A DNA stretch of 64,000 nucleotides from the NCBI GenBank assembly GCA_020632875.1, contig JACKET010000003.1:372001-436000 (forward strand). The letters run 5' to 3'. The notes under the pieces were generated by a model. It was not told the DNA's origin and did not search any database. It saw nothing but the letters and a program-made list of their open reading frames with translations. How positions within the stretch are numbered: the stretch's first letter is position 1; the number at the start of each line of letters is the position of its first letter. The position numbers were made by a program, and so were the translations under genes. This document shows positions 16,116-24,027 of the stretch, piece by piece. Origin of the DNA: Alphaproteobacteria bacterium. GTDB taxonomy: Bacteria; Myxococcota_A; UBA796; GCA-2862545.

Positions 16116-18641
16116 CTAGCGTGTCCGGTAGACGCTCGTGGGGTCGACGAACCCCAGCCACCGCCGCCACCACGGCCGCGCAGCGGCGATCTCGACGCGA
16201 AGCCGCGCCAGCAGTCCGGTCCACTCGGCCCGGCTCCGTCCCATCTCGTCGGCGGCACCGGGAGCGCCGAGCGCTCCGCGCAGGTGCATCGCCGTCATCT
16301 GCTCGAGCGCCGGCATCGACAGCCGCCGCGCGAACGCCTCGCGGGTCTCGCCCGCTTCGCGCACCAGGCCCGCCTCGGCGAGCAGGTCGAGCGCGGCGCG
16401 ATAGCCCACGCGCGACAGGGCCTTCCGCCCCGCCCACAGCGGCCGGGTGCGCCGCCAGGCCTTGGCCGCCCAGTGCACGACCAGCAGCACCACCACGAAC
16501 GTCGAGAGCAGCCCGCCGGTCCCGTAGCCGAGCACCCGCCAGATCCAGGAGTAGTCCGGACGCGGGCCCTGGGGCTGGTCGGGCTGGTGGCGCGCCATCT
16601 CGCCGAGCATCTGGCTCTCGTCCTCGTCGGGGGGCTGGCCGCCCTCGTCGAGGTTCTCGGCGGGCGTCACGTCGAGCGGCACCCAGCCGACGCCCGTGAC
16701 GTACAGCTCGCTCCACGCGTGGGCGTCGCCCGAGCGCACGACCATCGTGGAGCCGCGCCGGTTGGTCTCCTCGACCGCGTAGCCCGTCGCGACCCGCGCG
16801 GGGATGCCGAGCTCGCGCCACAGGTACACGCTCGCGTGGGCCGTGTGCACGCAGTAGCCGATGCGGTTGCCGAACAGGAAGTCCGCGGTGGGGTCGTCCA
16901 CGTCGGCGTGGCGCTCCTTCTTCGAGTACTTCATGTTCTCGCCGATCCAGAGCGTGATTCCCGCGGCCTGCACGAACGGATCGTCGTGCAGCTCCTCGGG
17001 GACGCCGGCGAGGAAGTCGGTGCGGATCTGCTCGGCGAGCTCGGCGTAGCGCGGGTCTTCGGGGGTCTCGAGGTAGAGCGCGCGCAGCTCGTCGGACCAG
17101 GCGGGGTCGCCGACGCCGAGCCCCACGAAGTCCTTGTACTCGCCCGTGAGGGCGTGGCTCACGAAGCTGTAGCTGCGGTCGAAGCGCGCCGGGTTGGGGT
17201 TGGCGCGCGGCGCGTACTGCACCGCGGCCTCCGGAGCGAACGGGTTCGGGTGCTCGACGAGCAGCGAGACCGAGCCGTGCACGACGGCGCGATGGTCGAT
17301 CGGCGCCTGGTACGCGAGGTCTTCGACGCCCACCGCGAAGTGGTCGAGGATGTCGTCGTCGACGCCGGGCAGCGTGGACTCGACGAGCCGCGAGCCGTTG
17401 TAGTCGACCAGCACGCCCTGGCGCAGGTACCAGTACCCGGTCGGCGGGACGTAGTCGTCGTCGACCAGCACGACCGCGACGGGGCTGTTGCCACTCGACC
17501 CCCCTCCGCCCTCGAGCGGATCGGGCGGCTCGTCGGGGGGCTTCGCTCCGGATGCGTCGTCCTCGCCCTCCTGGGGCTGGCCGGACGTCGGGTCGCCGGA
17601 CGTCGGGTCGCCGTCGGGGGGCGGCTGACCGTTGGGGTCGTTCGCGTCGGGCTGCCCGCCCTGCTCGCCCTGTTCGGGCTTCGGCGCGTCGGGACCCTCG
17701 CCGGGCTCGGGCTTCGGAGCGTCGGGACCCTCGCCGGGCTCGGGCTTCGGCGCGTCGGGACCCTCGCCGGGCTCGGGCTTCGGCGCGTCGGGACCCTCGC
17801 CGGGCTTCGGCTTCGGAGCGGGACCTTCGCCGGGCTTCGGCTTCGGGGCGGGACCCTCGCCGGGCTTCGGCTTCGGTGCGTCTCCGATTTCGTCGCCGCC
17901 GCCGCCCTGGCCCTCCTCGCCACCGGCCTCCGCGAAGAGCTGCTCCGGATCGGGCGGTTCGAGCGTGGGGAGGTGGCTCGCCAGGAACCACGCGAGGACC
18001 GCGAACACGGGGAGCGCGAGCAGCCCGGGACCGGGCTTGCGCCGCGTCGCACCGAGCAGGAGCAGGGCGGCGAGGAGGCCCGTGAGCACGGCCCCTCCCG
18101 CGAGGAGCACGCGGCCGGGGTCGACCCCGAACGACCACGCGAGGTCGGACAGCCACAGCGGACGGGCGATGGACCCGTCGCGGTGGGACGCCACGGCGTT
18201 GGCGAGCAGCGCGCCCAGCCCGAAGAGCTCGACCGCCTGGTACGCCGGGCCGCGGAGCCCGAGCACGCGCAGCATCGCGAGGCCCACGGCCACCACGGTG
18301 CCGAGGCCGAGCAGCAGGCTCGCCCACAGCGTGAACGCCGGGCCGAAGATGCCGGGGACGAGCGCGAAGGTCGTCAGGATCCAGCGGAGCACGAGGCTCA
18401 CGAGCACGACGCCGACGGCGGAGCCCACCAGCCACGGCGTCCGTACGCGCCCCCGCCCGAGGACCTCGCCCGCGACGAGCCCGACGACCACGGCCATCGC
18501 GCCGATCACGACCCACGAGAAACCGCCGATCGGGCCGGCGGCCGTGCCGATGGCGATCATCCAGGCCACCCCGCGCACGGGGTGCGCGAGGCCCGCCACG
18601 ACGCGGTCCCAGCCCGACGAAGCCAGCTCGCGGTCGGTCAC
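16116..18641 (-). CDS. transglutaminase-like membrane protein (TgpA-type)
   Basis: An 841-residue protein. The N-terminal 190 residues hold five to seven transmembrane helices. Residues about 255-325 are a repetitive linker of Gly-Glu-Gly-Pro and Lys-Pro/Glu-Pro units. A transglutaminase-like (papain-fold) domain covers about 480-680 with a complete triad: Cys 597 in GYCVHTAHAS, His 641 in DAHAWSEL and Asp 657 in PLDVTP. One further helix lies near 720-745 before a cytoplasmic tail. This is the layout of TgpA/YebA-type proteins encoded with MoxR and DUF58, which belong to cell-envelope maturation. The start is GTG at 18,641, overlapping the DUF58 stop by four bases (GTGA). Substrate unknown. 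Confidence 0.88.
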   Translation of the reverse strand: MTDRELASSGWDRVVAGLAHPVRGVAWMIAIGTAAGPIGGFSWVVIGAMAVVVGLVAGEVLGRGRVRTPWLVGSAVGVVLVSLVLRWILTTFALVPGIFGPAFTLWASLLLGLGTVVAVGLAMLRVLGLRGPAYQAVELFGLGALLANAVASHRDGSIARPLWLSDLAWSFGVDPGRVLLAGGAVLTGLLAALLLLGATRRKPGPGLLALPVFAVLAWFLASHLPTLEPPDPEQLFAEAGGEEGQGGGGDEIGDAPKPKPGEGPAPKPKPGEGPAPKPKPGEGPDAPKPEPGEGPDAPKPEPGEGPDAPKPEPGEGPDAPKPEQGEQGGQPDANDPNGQPPPDGDPTSGDPTSGQPQEGEDDASGAKPPDEPPDPLEGGGGSSGNSPVAVVLVDDDYVPPTGYWYLRQGVLVDYNGSRLVESTLPGVDDDILDHFAVGVEDLAYQAPIDHRAVVHGSVSLLVEHPNPFAPEAAVQYAPRANPNPARFDRSYSFVSHALTGEYKDFVGLGVGDPAWSDELRALYLETPEDPRYAELAEQIRTDFLAGVPEELHDDPFVQAAGITLWIGENMKYSKKERHADVDDPTADFLFGNRIGYCVHTAHASVYLWRELGIPARVATGYAVEETNRRGSTMVVRSGDAHAWSELYVTGVGWVPLDVTPAENLDEGGQPPDEDESQMLGEMARHQPDQPQGPRPDYSWIWRVLGYGTGGLLSTFVVVLLVVHWAAKAWRRTRPLWAGRKALSRVGYRAALDLLAEAGLVREAGETREAFARRLSMPALEQMTAMHLRGALGAPGAADEMGRSRAEWTGLLARLRVEIAAARPWWRRWLGFVDPTSVYRTR
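17674..17880. repeat. in-frame tandem repeat encoding the Pro/Lys/Gly linker of the transglutaminase-like protein
   Basis: About four 33-base units followed by about three 30-base units lie in tandem; read on the coding strand they give GEGP(D)APKP(K/E)PG repeats. Units are multiples of three, so gain or loss of units changes linker length without a frameshift. The linker joins the membrane part to the extracytoplasmic catalytic domain. Confidence 0.85.
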
Positions 18642-19834
18642 GCGGCCCCCGTCAGGCGCGAGAGGTGCGCGGCGCCGAACACGTGGCCGGATCGGCGGTC
18701 GACCACGCGCACCGTGCCCACCCCGCCGAGCCGCTTCACGAGGGCCGCGAGCGCGTCGCGCGACACCACGACCGAGCCGGCCTTCGGGGGCTCGCCGGGC
18801 TTCAGCAGCAGGCCCGTGAGCCCGAAGCCCGTCGACGGCACCACGTCGTCTGCACACAGGACCAGCTCGAGCTTCGTCGTGCGCGCGACATCCAGCACCC
18901 GATCGACCCACGGCCCCGCCACGGCGGGCGCGAACACGACGACCCGGCGCGGATTGTCGGACGCGGCGATGAACCGCGCCAGGCCGTCACCCGACGCCGC
19001 CGCGCTGCCCGCCGCCGAGGACATCACGACCTCGAGGGCGCCGCGCCGCTCGTTCGCGACCTCGTGGCAGGCGTCGGCCCCGAAGCGCCACTCGTCGCCG
19101 AGGGCCCCGCACTCGAACGCGGTCTTCGCGGTGCCGGCCGCGGCCTGATCGCCCTCGCCGGCCACGAGGTAGGCAGCGGTCCGCCGCACCGGCGAGAGCG
19201 CCCGCTCGGGCGAGCGCACCACGAGCGTGCGGGACTTCGCGAACACCTTCCACAGCACGTAGCGGATCGGATCTCCGTCCCCGTAGGCGCGGATGTCCAT
19301 CAGGTCGCCTTCCGGACGGCCCTCCGGATGCGCGATCTGGTCGCCCGAAGCGAGCCCGCGCACCACCTCGACCTGGCGCAGCGCGCCCTCGTCCGGCACG
19401 AAGCGGATGGCCTGGCGGCTCTCGACGGGGAACGACAGCGACGTGAGCCCGAAGGCATCCCCGGCGGTGAACCAGCGCACGACGCGCTCCGGACGGCCCC
19501 GGCGCCGCGCCGTCCACTGCTCGACGAGCGCCCGGCCACGCGCGACGAGGCGGAGCTCGACGTCCGGCGCCTCCATCGTCCACCGCACGTCGACGAGCGG
19601 CAGCCAGAGGGGCGTCCACAGCTCGAAGCCCGTTCGGCCGGGGCTCCCGACGCGCAGCTCGAGCGGCGGCGGCTCGCTCGCCCGCGTGTGCAGGAACGTC
19701 CACACGGCCGCCACGAGCGTGAGCGCGAGGCAGACGGCGAGCAGCAACAGCCCCGCGACCCCGGCCACGAGCAGCACGCGGTCCTCCCGCCACATCCCGA
19801 ACGGCACGAGCGCCGCGACCGAGCCGAAGAGCAC
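18638..19834 (-). CDS. DUF58 domain protein
   Basis: A 398-residue protein with two N-terminal hydrophobic helices (about 1-20 and 23-45) and a DUF58 domain. The family motif appears as DIRAYGDGDPIRYVLWKVFAKSRTLVVR (given in two parts: DIRAYGDGDPIRYVLW, residues about 195-210, and KVFAKSRTLVVR), matching the usual G(D/E)xxRxIxWxxSAR pattern. Downstream comes an alpha/beta VWA-like fold (RVVVFAPAVAGPWVDRVLD). DUF58 proteins partner with MoxR ATPases. GTG at 19,834 is the first standard start, but the reading frame stays open upstream to about 19,915 and encodes RLNGLFPLTATGFVVLFGS, which looks like the real beginning of the first helix. A CTG at 19,903 behind GGAGG is a candidate start. Confidence 0.85.
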   Translation of the reverse strand: MLFGSVAALVPFGMWREDRVLLVAGVAGLLLLAVCLALTLVAAVWTFLHTRASEPPPLELRVGSPGRTGFELWTPLWLPLVDVRWTMEAPDVELRLVARGRALVEQWTARRRGRPERVVRWFTAGDAFGLTSLSFPVESRQAIRFVPDEGALRQVEVVRGLASGDQIAHPEGRPEGDLMDIRAYGDGDPIRYVLWKVFAKSRTLVVRSPERALSPVRRTAAYLVAGEGDQAAAGTAKTAFECGALGDEWRFGADACHEVANERRGALEVVMSSAAGSAAASGDGLARFIAASDNPRRVVVFAPAVAGPWVDRVLDVARTTKLELVLCADDVVPSTGFGLTGLLLKPGEPPKAGSVVVSRDALAALVKRLGGVGTVRVVDRRSGHVFGAAHLSRLTGAA

Positions 19835-20006
19835 GACGAAGCCCGTGGCGGTGAGGGGGAACAGGCCGTTCAGACGAGCGGCGATGGCACGGAGACGCGC
19901 CAGGAGACCTCCGGCCGGTGTTTATAGACGGACATCGGTCTTGTAAGGAAGTTTCAGGACCGTGGGCTCTCCAGAACGCGTACATCGACCGTCGCCTGGA
20001 GGACCC

Positions 20007-20852
20007 ATGAGTCTGTTGCTTGCCCTGTCTCTCACCGCTTGCTCCGAATACGGCCTCGACGCCGATCCGTCCCGCAACAACCCGCTCGACGACGGCGACG
20101 ACGCCGCGGCGGACGGCACGTTCGGCGGGCCGACGTGGCAGGCGTCCGAAGACCACGACGCCCCCCCGTCCATCCACGTCGACATCGCGAATCCCGGCGG
20201 CACGGGCGGCACGGCCACCGACGGCGGAAACGGCGGAAACGGCGGAAACGGCGGAAACGGCGGAAACGGCGGAAACGGCGGAAACGGCGGAAACCGCGGC
20301 GAGGACGGGACCTGGTCCAACGGCGATCCCGAGGACCCGCCCCCGGGCGACCTCCCCGAAGAGCACCCTACGAGCGAGTGCGACGCGAACGACATCGCCA
20401 CGTTCGACTCGGCGGAGATCTGGGTCGGCGCCAACGGCTCCGCGCCCACCGAGGCCTCCGGGATCCTCGAGGCCCCCGCGGCCGGCTGGTACGACGTGTT
20501 CAACACGCCCATCGTCGAGTCGGGCGCCAACCAGCACAACGAGAGCGCGTTCTTCCGCGTCCAGAACGCGACGAGCCCCGACGGCCTGCCGCTCGTCGGC
20601 AACTGTGGCGACGAGTGGGTCGTCGTGGACGCCGACAACTCCGGCTCGCCGCCGGGCGCGCGCACCTACCTCGGCACGTTCTGGCTCGACGCCGGCCCCA
20701 ACACGCTCGTGATGACGCACTACTGCGAGATCTGGACGACCTGCCCGCAGCTCCACAACGACCTGCCCGCCGACCAGACGTGCGACTCGAACAACATCAA
20801 CAGCGTGCACTTCCTGGGCGACGGCGTCTGCCTCGAGCGCATCGACGATTAG
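20007..20852 (+). CDS. lipoprotein with Gly-Gly-Asn tandem repeat
   Basis: This 281-residue protein has a short lipoprotein signal (LLALSLTAC, Cys 12) at an ATG preceded by CTGGAGGACCC. Residues about 73-96 are eight Gly-Gly-Asn triplets, encoded by a perfect 9-base DNA repeat. The C-terminal domain (about 125-281) has four or more cysteines and many aromatic residues (AAGWYDVFNTPIVESGANQ, FFRVQNATS, YLGTFWLDAGPNTLVMTHYC) and looks like a beta-sandwich of the type seen in carbohydrate- or calcium-binding modules, though no family could be assigned. Its stop is followed immediately by a hairpin. The gene stands alone on the plus strand. Confidence 0.82.
   Translation: MSLLLALSLTACSEYGLDADPSRNNPLDDGDDAAADGTFGGPTWQASEDHDAPPSIHVDIANPGGTGGTATDGGNGGNGGNGGNGGNGGNGGNGGNRGEDGTWSNGDPEDPPPGDLPEEHPTSECDANDIATFDSAEIWVGANGSAPTEASGILEAPAAGWYDVFNTPIVESGANQHNESAFFRVQNATSPDGLPLVGNCGDEWVVVDADNSGSPPGARTYLGTFWLDAGPNTLVMTHYCEIWTTCPQLHNDLPADQTCDSNNINSVHFLGDGVCLERIDD
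20223..20294. repeat. eight perfect 9-base tandem units GGCGGAAAC
   Basis: Eight exact copies in a row, in frame within the lipoprotein gene, encode (Gly-Gly-Asn)8. The perfect identity at the DNA level suggests recent slippage expansion; length changes would stay in frame. Confidence 0.95.
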
Positions 20853-20884
20853 GAGCCCGTCGCGCGTAGCGCGTACGAGGCTCC
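20853..20884 (+). terminator. hairpin directly after the Gly-Gly-Asn lipoprotein stop
   Basis: GGAGCC (20,853-20,858) pairs with GGCTCC (20,879-20,884) and an inner CGCGC/GCGCG stem surrounds GTA. It starts at the base after the stop codon. There is no T run, so if it terminates transcription it does so without the usual tract. A hairpin with a similar core, GTCGCG..GCGCG, follows the protease gene at 58,208-58,234. Confidence 0.6.
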
Positions 20885-20888
20885 TCCC

Positions 20889-21005
20889 GTGCGCGTGCGC
20901 GTGCGCGTTCCCATTCCCGCTTCGGGTCGTCGGGAGCGCGCTCTCAGCGGGCACCTAGACGGCCGGACACCGCTGCCGCCAGATCGGGCACGCGCACGCG
21001 CACGC
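20889..21005. repeat. paired hexamer arrays: 3x GTGCGC and 3x GCACGC
   Basis: Three GTGCGC units (20,889-20,906) and three GCACGC units (20,988-21,005) form an inverted pair separated by 81 bases, between the lipoprotein stop and the TetR gene stop. It matches the layout of the heptamer pairs in this window but with a 6-base unit. The 195-base gap contains no gene. Confidence 0.8.
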
Positions 21006-21047
21006 GCACCGCCTTCGGCTGGGCACGGGGGAGGCCGCCGCTGGCCT

Positions 21048-21662
21048 CTACGGCTCCAGAAAGCGCGCCACCAACAGGTGGATCTCCCGCCTGAGGTCTG
21101 GCGCCTGGAGCAGGTCGGGGCGGTGCGCGACGACATCGCGCATCACGCCCCAGATCGCACCGACGAGCAGGGTCGCCATGAGGTCGACGTTGCCGGGTCG
21201 GATGCGGTCGGTGCCCGAATAGAGCGCGGCGCGCACGAGCTGGATCATGCGCTCCTTCCAGATGCGGTCGATCTGGAGGAAGTCCGGCGAGGGGGCGTCG
21301 AGGATGAGGATCCGCACCAGGCCGGGACGGACGCCCACGACGGCGAACACCGTGTCGACGAGGCGCTCGATGGCGTCGTCGAAGTCGGGACGCGTCTGGA
21401 GCACCTGGGACGACACCTCGGCGACCGCGGCGAGCTGTTCCTGCATCACGCGGTCGCGGACGGCCTCCAGCACGGCCTCGCGGTTGGCGAAGTACTGGTA
21501 GAGCGTGCCGACGCTGACCCCCGCGCGCTCGGCGATGTGGTTCGTGGTCGTGGCTTCCCACCCGTGCTGCACCAGAACCTGAGCACAGGCCTCGACGATC
21601 GCGTCGACGGACTCTTTCGCGCGGCGCTGACTCGGCGTTCTACGGTCGCTCTTGCGCGGCAC
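21048..21662 (-). CDS. TetR-family transcriptional regulator
   Basis: A 204-residue repressor-type protein. The N-terminal DNA-binding domain has the TetR helix-turn-helix ATTTNHIAERAGVSVGTLYQYFANREAVLEAV (residues about 37-68, shown in parts: IAERAGVSVGTLYQYF is the core). The C-terminal part is an alpha-helical ligand pocket. The GTG at 21,662, seven bases after GGAGG, was chosen; the frame open to 21,776 adds sequence overlapping the divergent P450 gene. It lies head-to-head with the cytochrome P450 gene, 86 bases apart, so it is likely to repress that gene and itself. Ligand unknown. Confidence 0.88.
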   Translation of the reverse strand: MPRKSDRRTPSQRRAKESVDAIVEACAQVLVQHGWEATTTNHIAERAGVSVGTLYQYFANREAVLEAVRDRVMQEQLAAVAEVSSQVLQTRPDFDDAIERLVDTVFAVVGVRPGLVRILILDAPSPDFLQIDRIWKERMIQLVRAALYSGTDRIRPGNVDLMATLLVGAIWGVMRDVVAHRPDLLQAPDLRREIHLLVARFLEP

Positions 21663-21748
21663 TGCGGCGCCTCCGAAACCTGAGACCAGGGCGAGTACCC
21701 TACCCCATCGCGACGCCCTACGTTGAGAGCAGATCCCAGGAGGCTCCG
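21663..21748. promoter_or_regulatory. divergent promoter region between TetR regulator and cytochrome P450
   Basis: These 86 bases separate the two start codons and must hold both promoters and, by analogy with other TetR systems, an operator. They contain both ribosome sites, GGAGG for tetR (reverse strand) and AGGAGG for the P450 gene. No clear palindromic operator could be picked out by eye. Confidence 0.55.
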
Positions 21749-23089
21749 ATGGTCCAGGCCCACTCCCGCTCCGCACAGGTCGATGCCGTCCCCGGTCCGA
21801 AGGGCCTGCCCGTCGTCGGCAGCCCGTGGATGGTGGGGTACGACCCGCTCGTCTCCCTGCCGCGGATCGCGCGCAGCTACGGGGATCTCGCGCGGTTCAA
21901 GGTGGGGCGGCGGCGCGTGTACGTCGTGAGCCGGCCCGACCTCATCGAAGAGGTCTGGGTCCGGCAGCGCGACAAGACCCGGAAGGACACCGTGACCCGC
22001 GAGCTCTCCGGCGTGCTCGGCAACGGCCTGCTCACGAGCGAAGGCGCGCACTGGAAGCGCCAGCGGCGGGCCATCGCGCCTTCGTTCCAGCCGCGCCACC
22101 TCGCCGGATACGCCGATGCGATGGTGCGCAGCACGGCCGAGCGGATGCCGGAGCCCGGAACGCTCGACGTGCACGAGCTCTCCGCGGCCATCACGCTCGA
22201 CATCGTCATCCGCACGCTGTTCGGCGCCGAGCCGAGCGGCGAGGCCGGCCGCGTGGGGTCGCTGCTCGCAGACCTCATGGGCGCGTTCGAGGTCGAGCAG
22301 CGCACCTTCTGGCGCTTCGTCCCCGACTGGCTGCCGGGCCCGCACCGCGCGAAGGTCGAGCGCGTGCGCACCGAGCTCGACGCGCTCGTGATGCACCTCG
22401 TCGACCAGGGCCGCACGCGCGGCGATGCCGACGACCTCCTGTGCCGCCTGCTCGCCGCGCGGGACGACCAGGGCCACGGCATGAGCGACCTCGAGCTGCG
22501 CGACGAGCTCGTCACGCTGTTCCTCGCCGGCCACGAGACCACCGCGCTCGCCGTGTCGTTCGCGCTGTGGATGCTGGCCGAGCACCCGGAGGTCCAGGAG
22601 CGCGTGCTGGCCGAGGTCGACGCGCTCGACGGCACGCCGACGATGGCCGACCTCCGCCGCATGCCGCAGCTCGACGCCGTCCTGAAGGAGACCCTGCGGC
22701 TCTACCCGCCCGCCTGGGCCACGGGCCGCGAAGCGCTCGAGGACATCGAGCTCTCGGAGGGCGTGATCCCCGCGGGGGCCCAGGCCGTCGCGTCGCAGTG
22801 GGTGGTGCACCGCGATCCGCGCTGGTGGACGGGCGCCTCGCGCTTCCGTCCGGAGCGGTGGACGAACGGCGAGACCGCCGATCTGCCGCGCATGGCGTAC
22901 TTCCCGTTCGGCGGCGGAGAGCGCGTGTGCGTGGGGAACCACTTCGCGAACATGGAGGCGATGCTGGTGCTCGCGACGTTCCTCCAGCAGCGCTGGGTCG
23001 CCGCGGTCCCCGGCTACGCGCCGGATCTGGTGCCCGCCGTCACGCTGCGCCCGCGGAACGGCGTCGTGCTCCAGGTGCAGGGTCGGTAG
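21749..23089 (+). CDS. cytochrome P450
   Basis: A 446-residue soluble cytochrome P450 with all family marks: proline-rich start (PGPKGLPVVGSP), C-helix HWKRQRRAIAPSF, I-helix oxygen-binding AGHETT (260-265), ExxR in KETLRLYPP, PERW, and the heme loop FPFGGGERVCVG with axial Cys 394. The set resembles bacterial CYP families close to the CYP102/eukaryotic-type branch with long-chain or terpenoid substrates, but the substrate cannot be told from sequence. No redox partner gene is adjacent. The start has AGGAGG seven bases upstream. It is divergent from a TetR regulator that probably controls it. A heptamer array begins four bases after its stop. Confidence 0.95.
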   Translation: MVQAHSRSAQVDAVPGPKGLPVVGSPWMVGYDPLVSLPRIARSYGDLARFKVGRRRVYVVSRPDLIEEVWVRQRDKTRKDTVTRELSGVLGNGLLTSEGAHWKRQRRAIAPSFQPRHLAGYADAMVRSTAERMPEPGTLDVHELSAAITLDIVIRTLFGAEPSGEAGRVGSLLADLMGAFEVEQRTFWRFVPDWLPGPHRAKVERVRTELDALVMHLVDQGRTRGDADDLLCRLLAARDDQGHGMSDLELRDELVTLFLAGHETTALAVSFALWMLAEHPEVQERVLAEVDALDGTPTMADLRRMPQLDAVLKETLRLYPPAWATGREALEDIELSEGVIPAGAQAVASQWVVHRDPRWWTGASRFRPERWTNGETADLPRMAYFPFGGGERVCVGNHFANMEAMLVLATFLQQRWVAAVPGYAPDLVPAVTLRPRNGVVLQVQGR

Positions 23090-23092
23090 CCG

Positions 23093-24017
23093 GGAGCCCG
23101 GAGCCCGGAGCCCGGAGCCTGGAGCCCGGAGCCCGGAGCCCGGAGCCTGGAGCCTGGAGCCTGGAGCCCGGAGGCACGCGCGGGAGCGAGCGGGATCCGC
23201 ATCACGCAGATGACGCAGAAGGACGCGGATGACGCAGAAACGAGGGCGTCGCGGGTCGAGCGTCTTCGCGTCCCCAAGGCACCGTAGAGTCCACCCGCAG
23301 CGTCCGGGCGTTGTGAGGGGCGACTCGGTGTTCGGGTCGGCAGAGCGGGCCTCCTTGCGGACCGGATCCGGGATTCACCAGAGCAGGCCGTCGTTTCGGG
23401 CTGCTCGGGTGAGTGGACCGGCCAACATCCTTCCGTCCACCTCGGTGGGTCGGGGAGAGGTGCCGACCGACCCGGCCAGCCCAGACACAGAGCCCGGCTG
23501 AATTTCACAGTCCGGACGCAGAGCCTCGGTGAGTTTCACACCGAGCCGTCGGCGGGCAGACTCCCTCACGGATGAACGCCGAGAAAGTCTTGGTCGGAGT
23601 CGCGGCGTTCCCCGTTCCGGGTGGTCGCACACCCCGAGGTGTGAAACTCGCAGACACTCTGTGCGCCGGATGTGAAGTTCGACCGGGCTCTATGCTTCGC
23701 CATCGCGTGCTGCCACCACCATCAAGGCGCGTAACCGGAGACGGATCGGCAGGTCGATCGCGCACAGCGGTCCACAGAGATCCACAGCGCAGGACGGCGG
23801 CGGTTCGGGCTGCTCTGGTGAGCCCCCGCTTACCGGTCGGGTTCCAGGACCCCTCCCACGATCGGGGCACGGCGAGAGCCCGCCCCGCCGGTGGCCTTCC
23901 CTCCGCGTCATCTGCGTCCATCTGCGTCATCTGCGAGATGCCAAGCGATCGGGGATCGAGAGAGCCCGAAGCTCCACAGCTCAAGGCTCCCGGCTCCCGG
24001 CTCCCGGCTCCGGCTCC
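23093..24017. repeat. about 925-base imperfect palindrome ended by heptamer arrays
   Basis: No gene is supported between the P450 stop and the pirin stop. Left arm: eleven GGAGCC(C/T) units (23,093-23,169), then an ACGCAGATG-type block (23,199-23,245), then CACCAGAGCAG (23,376-23,386). Right arm, inverted: CTGCTCTGGTG (23,810-23,820), the inverse block (23,900-23,941), then three GGCTCCC and two GGCTCC units (23,985-24,017). Nearer the centre, GAGCCCGG ... TTTCACACC at about 23,490-23,547 is matched by an inverted diverged copy at about 23,636-23,692. The arms are therefore two diverged copies of one element facing each other. Confidence 0.8.
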
Positions 24018-24027
24018 GGCTCGAGAG

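Noticed and set aside
12895..18516. Single minus-strand open frame of 1873 codons
   Set aside because: It is a read-through of the TPR gene frame across the heptamer repeats and the wrong frame of MoxR and the transglutaminase; no domain beyond about residue 1230 from the upstream end except the TPR protein.
14787..19148. Plus-strand open frame of 1453 codons
   Set aside because: Antisense to MoxR, transglutaminase and DUF58, with repetitive His/Arg/Val translation and no recognisable motif.
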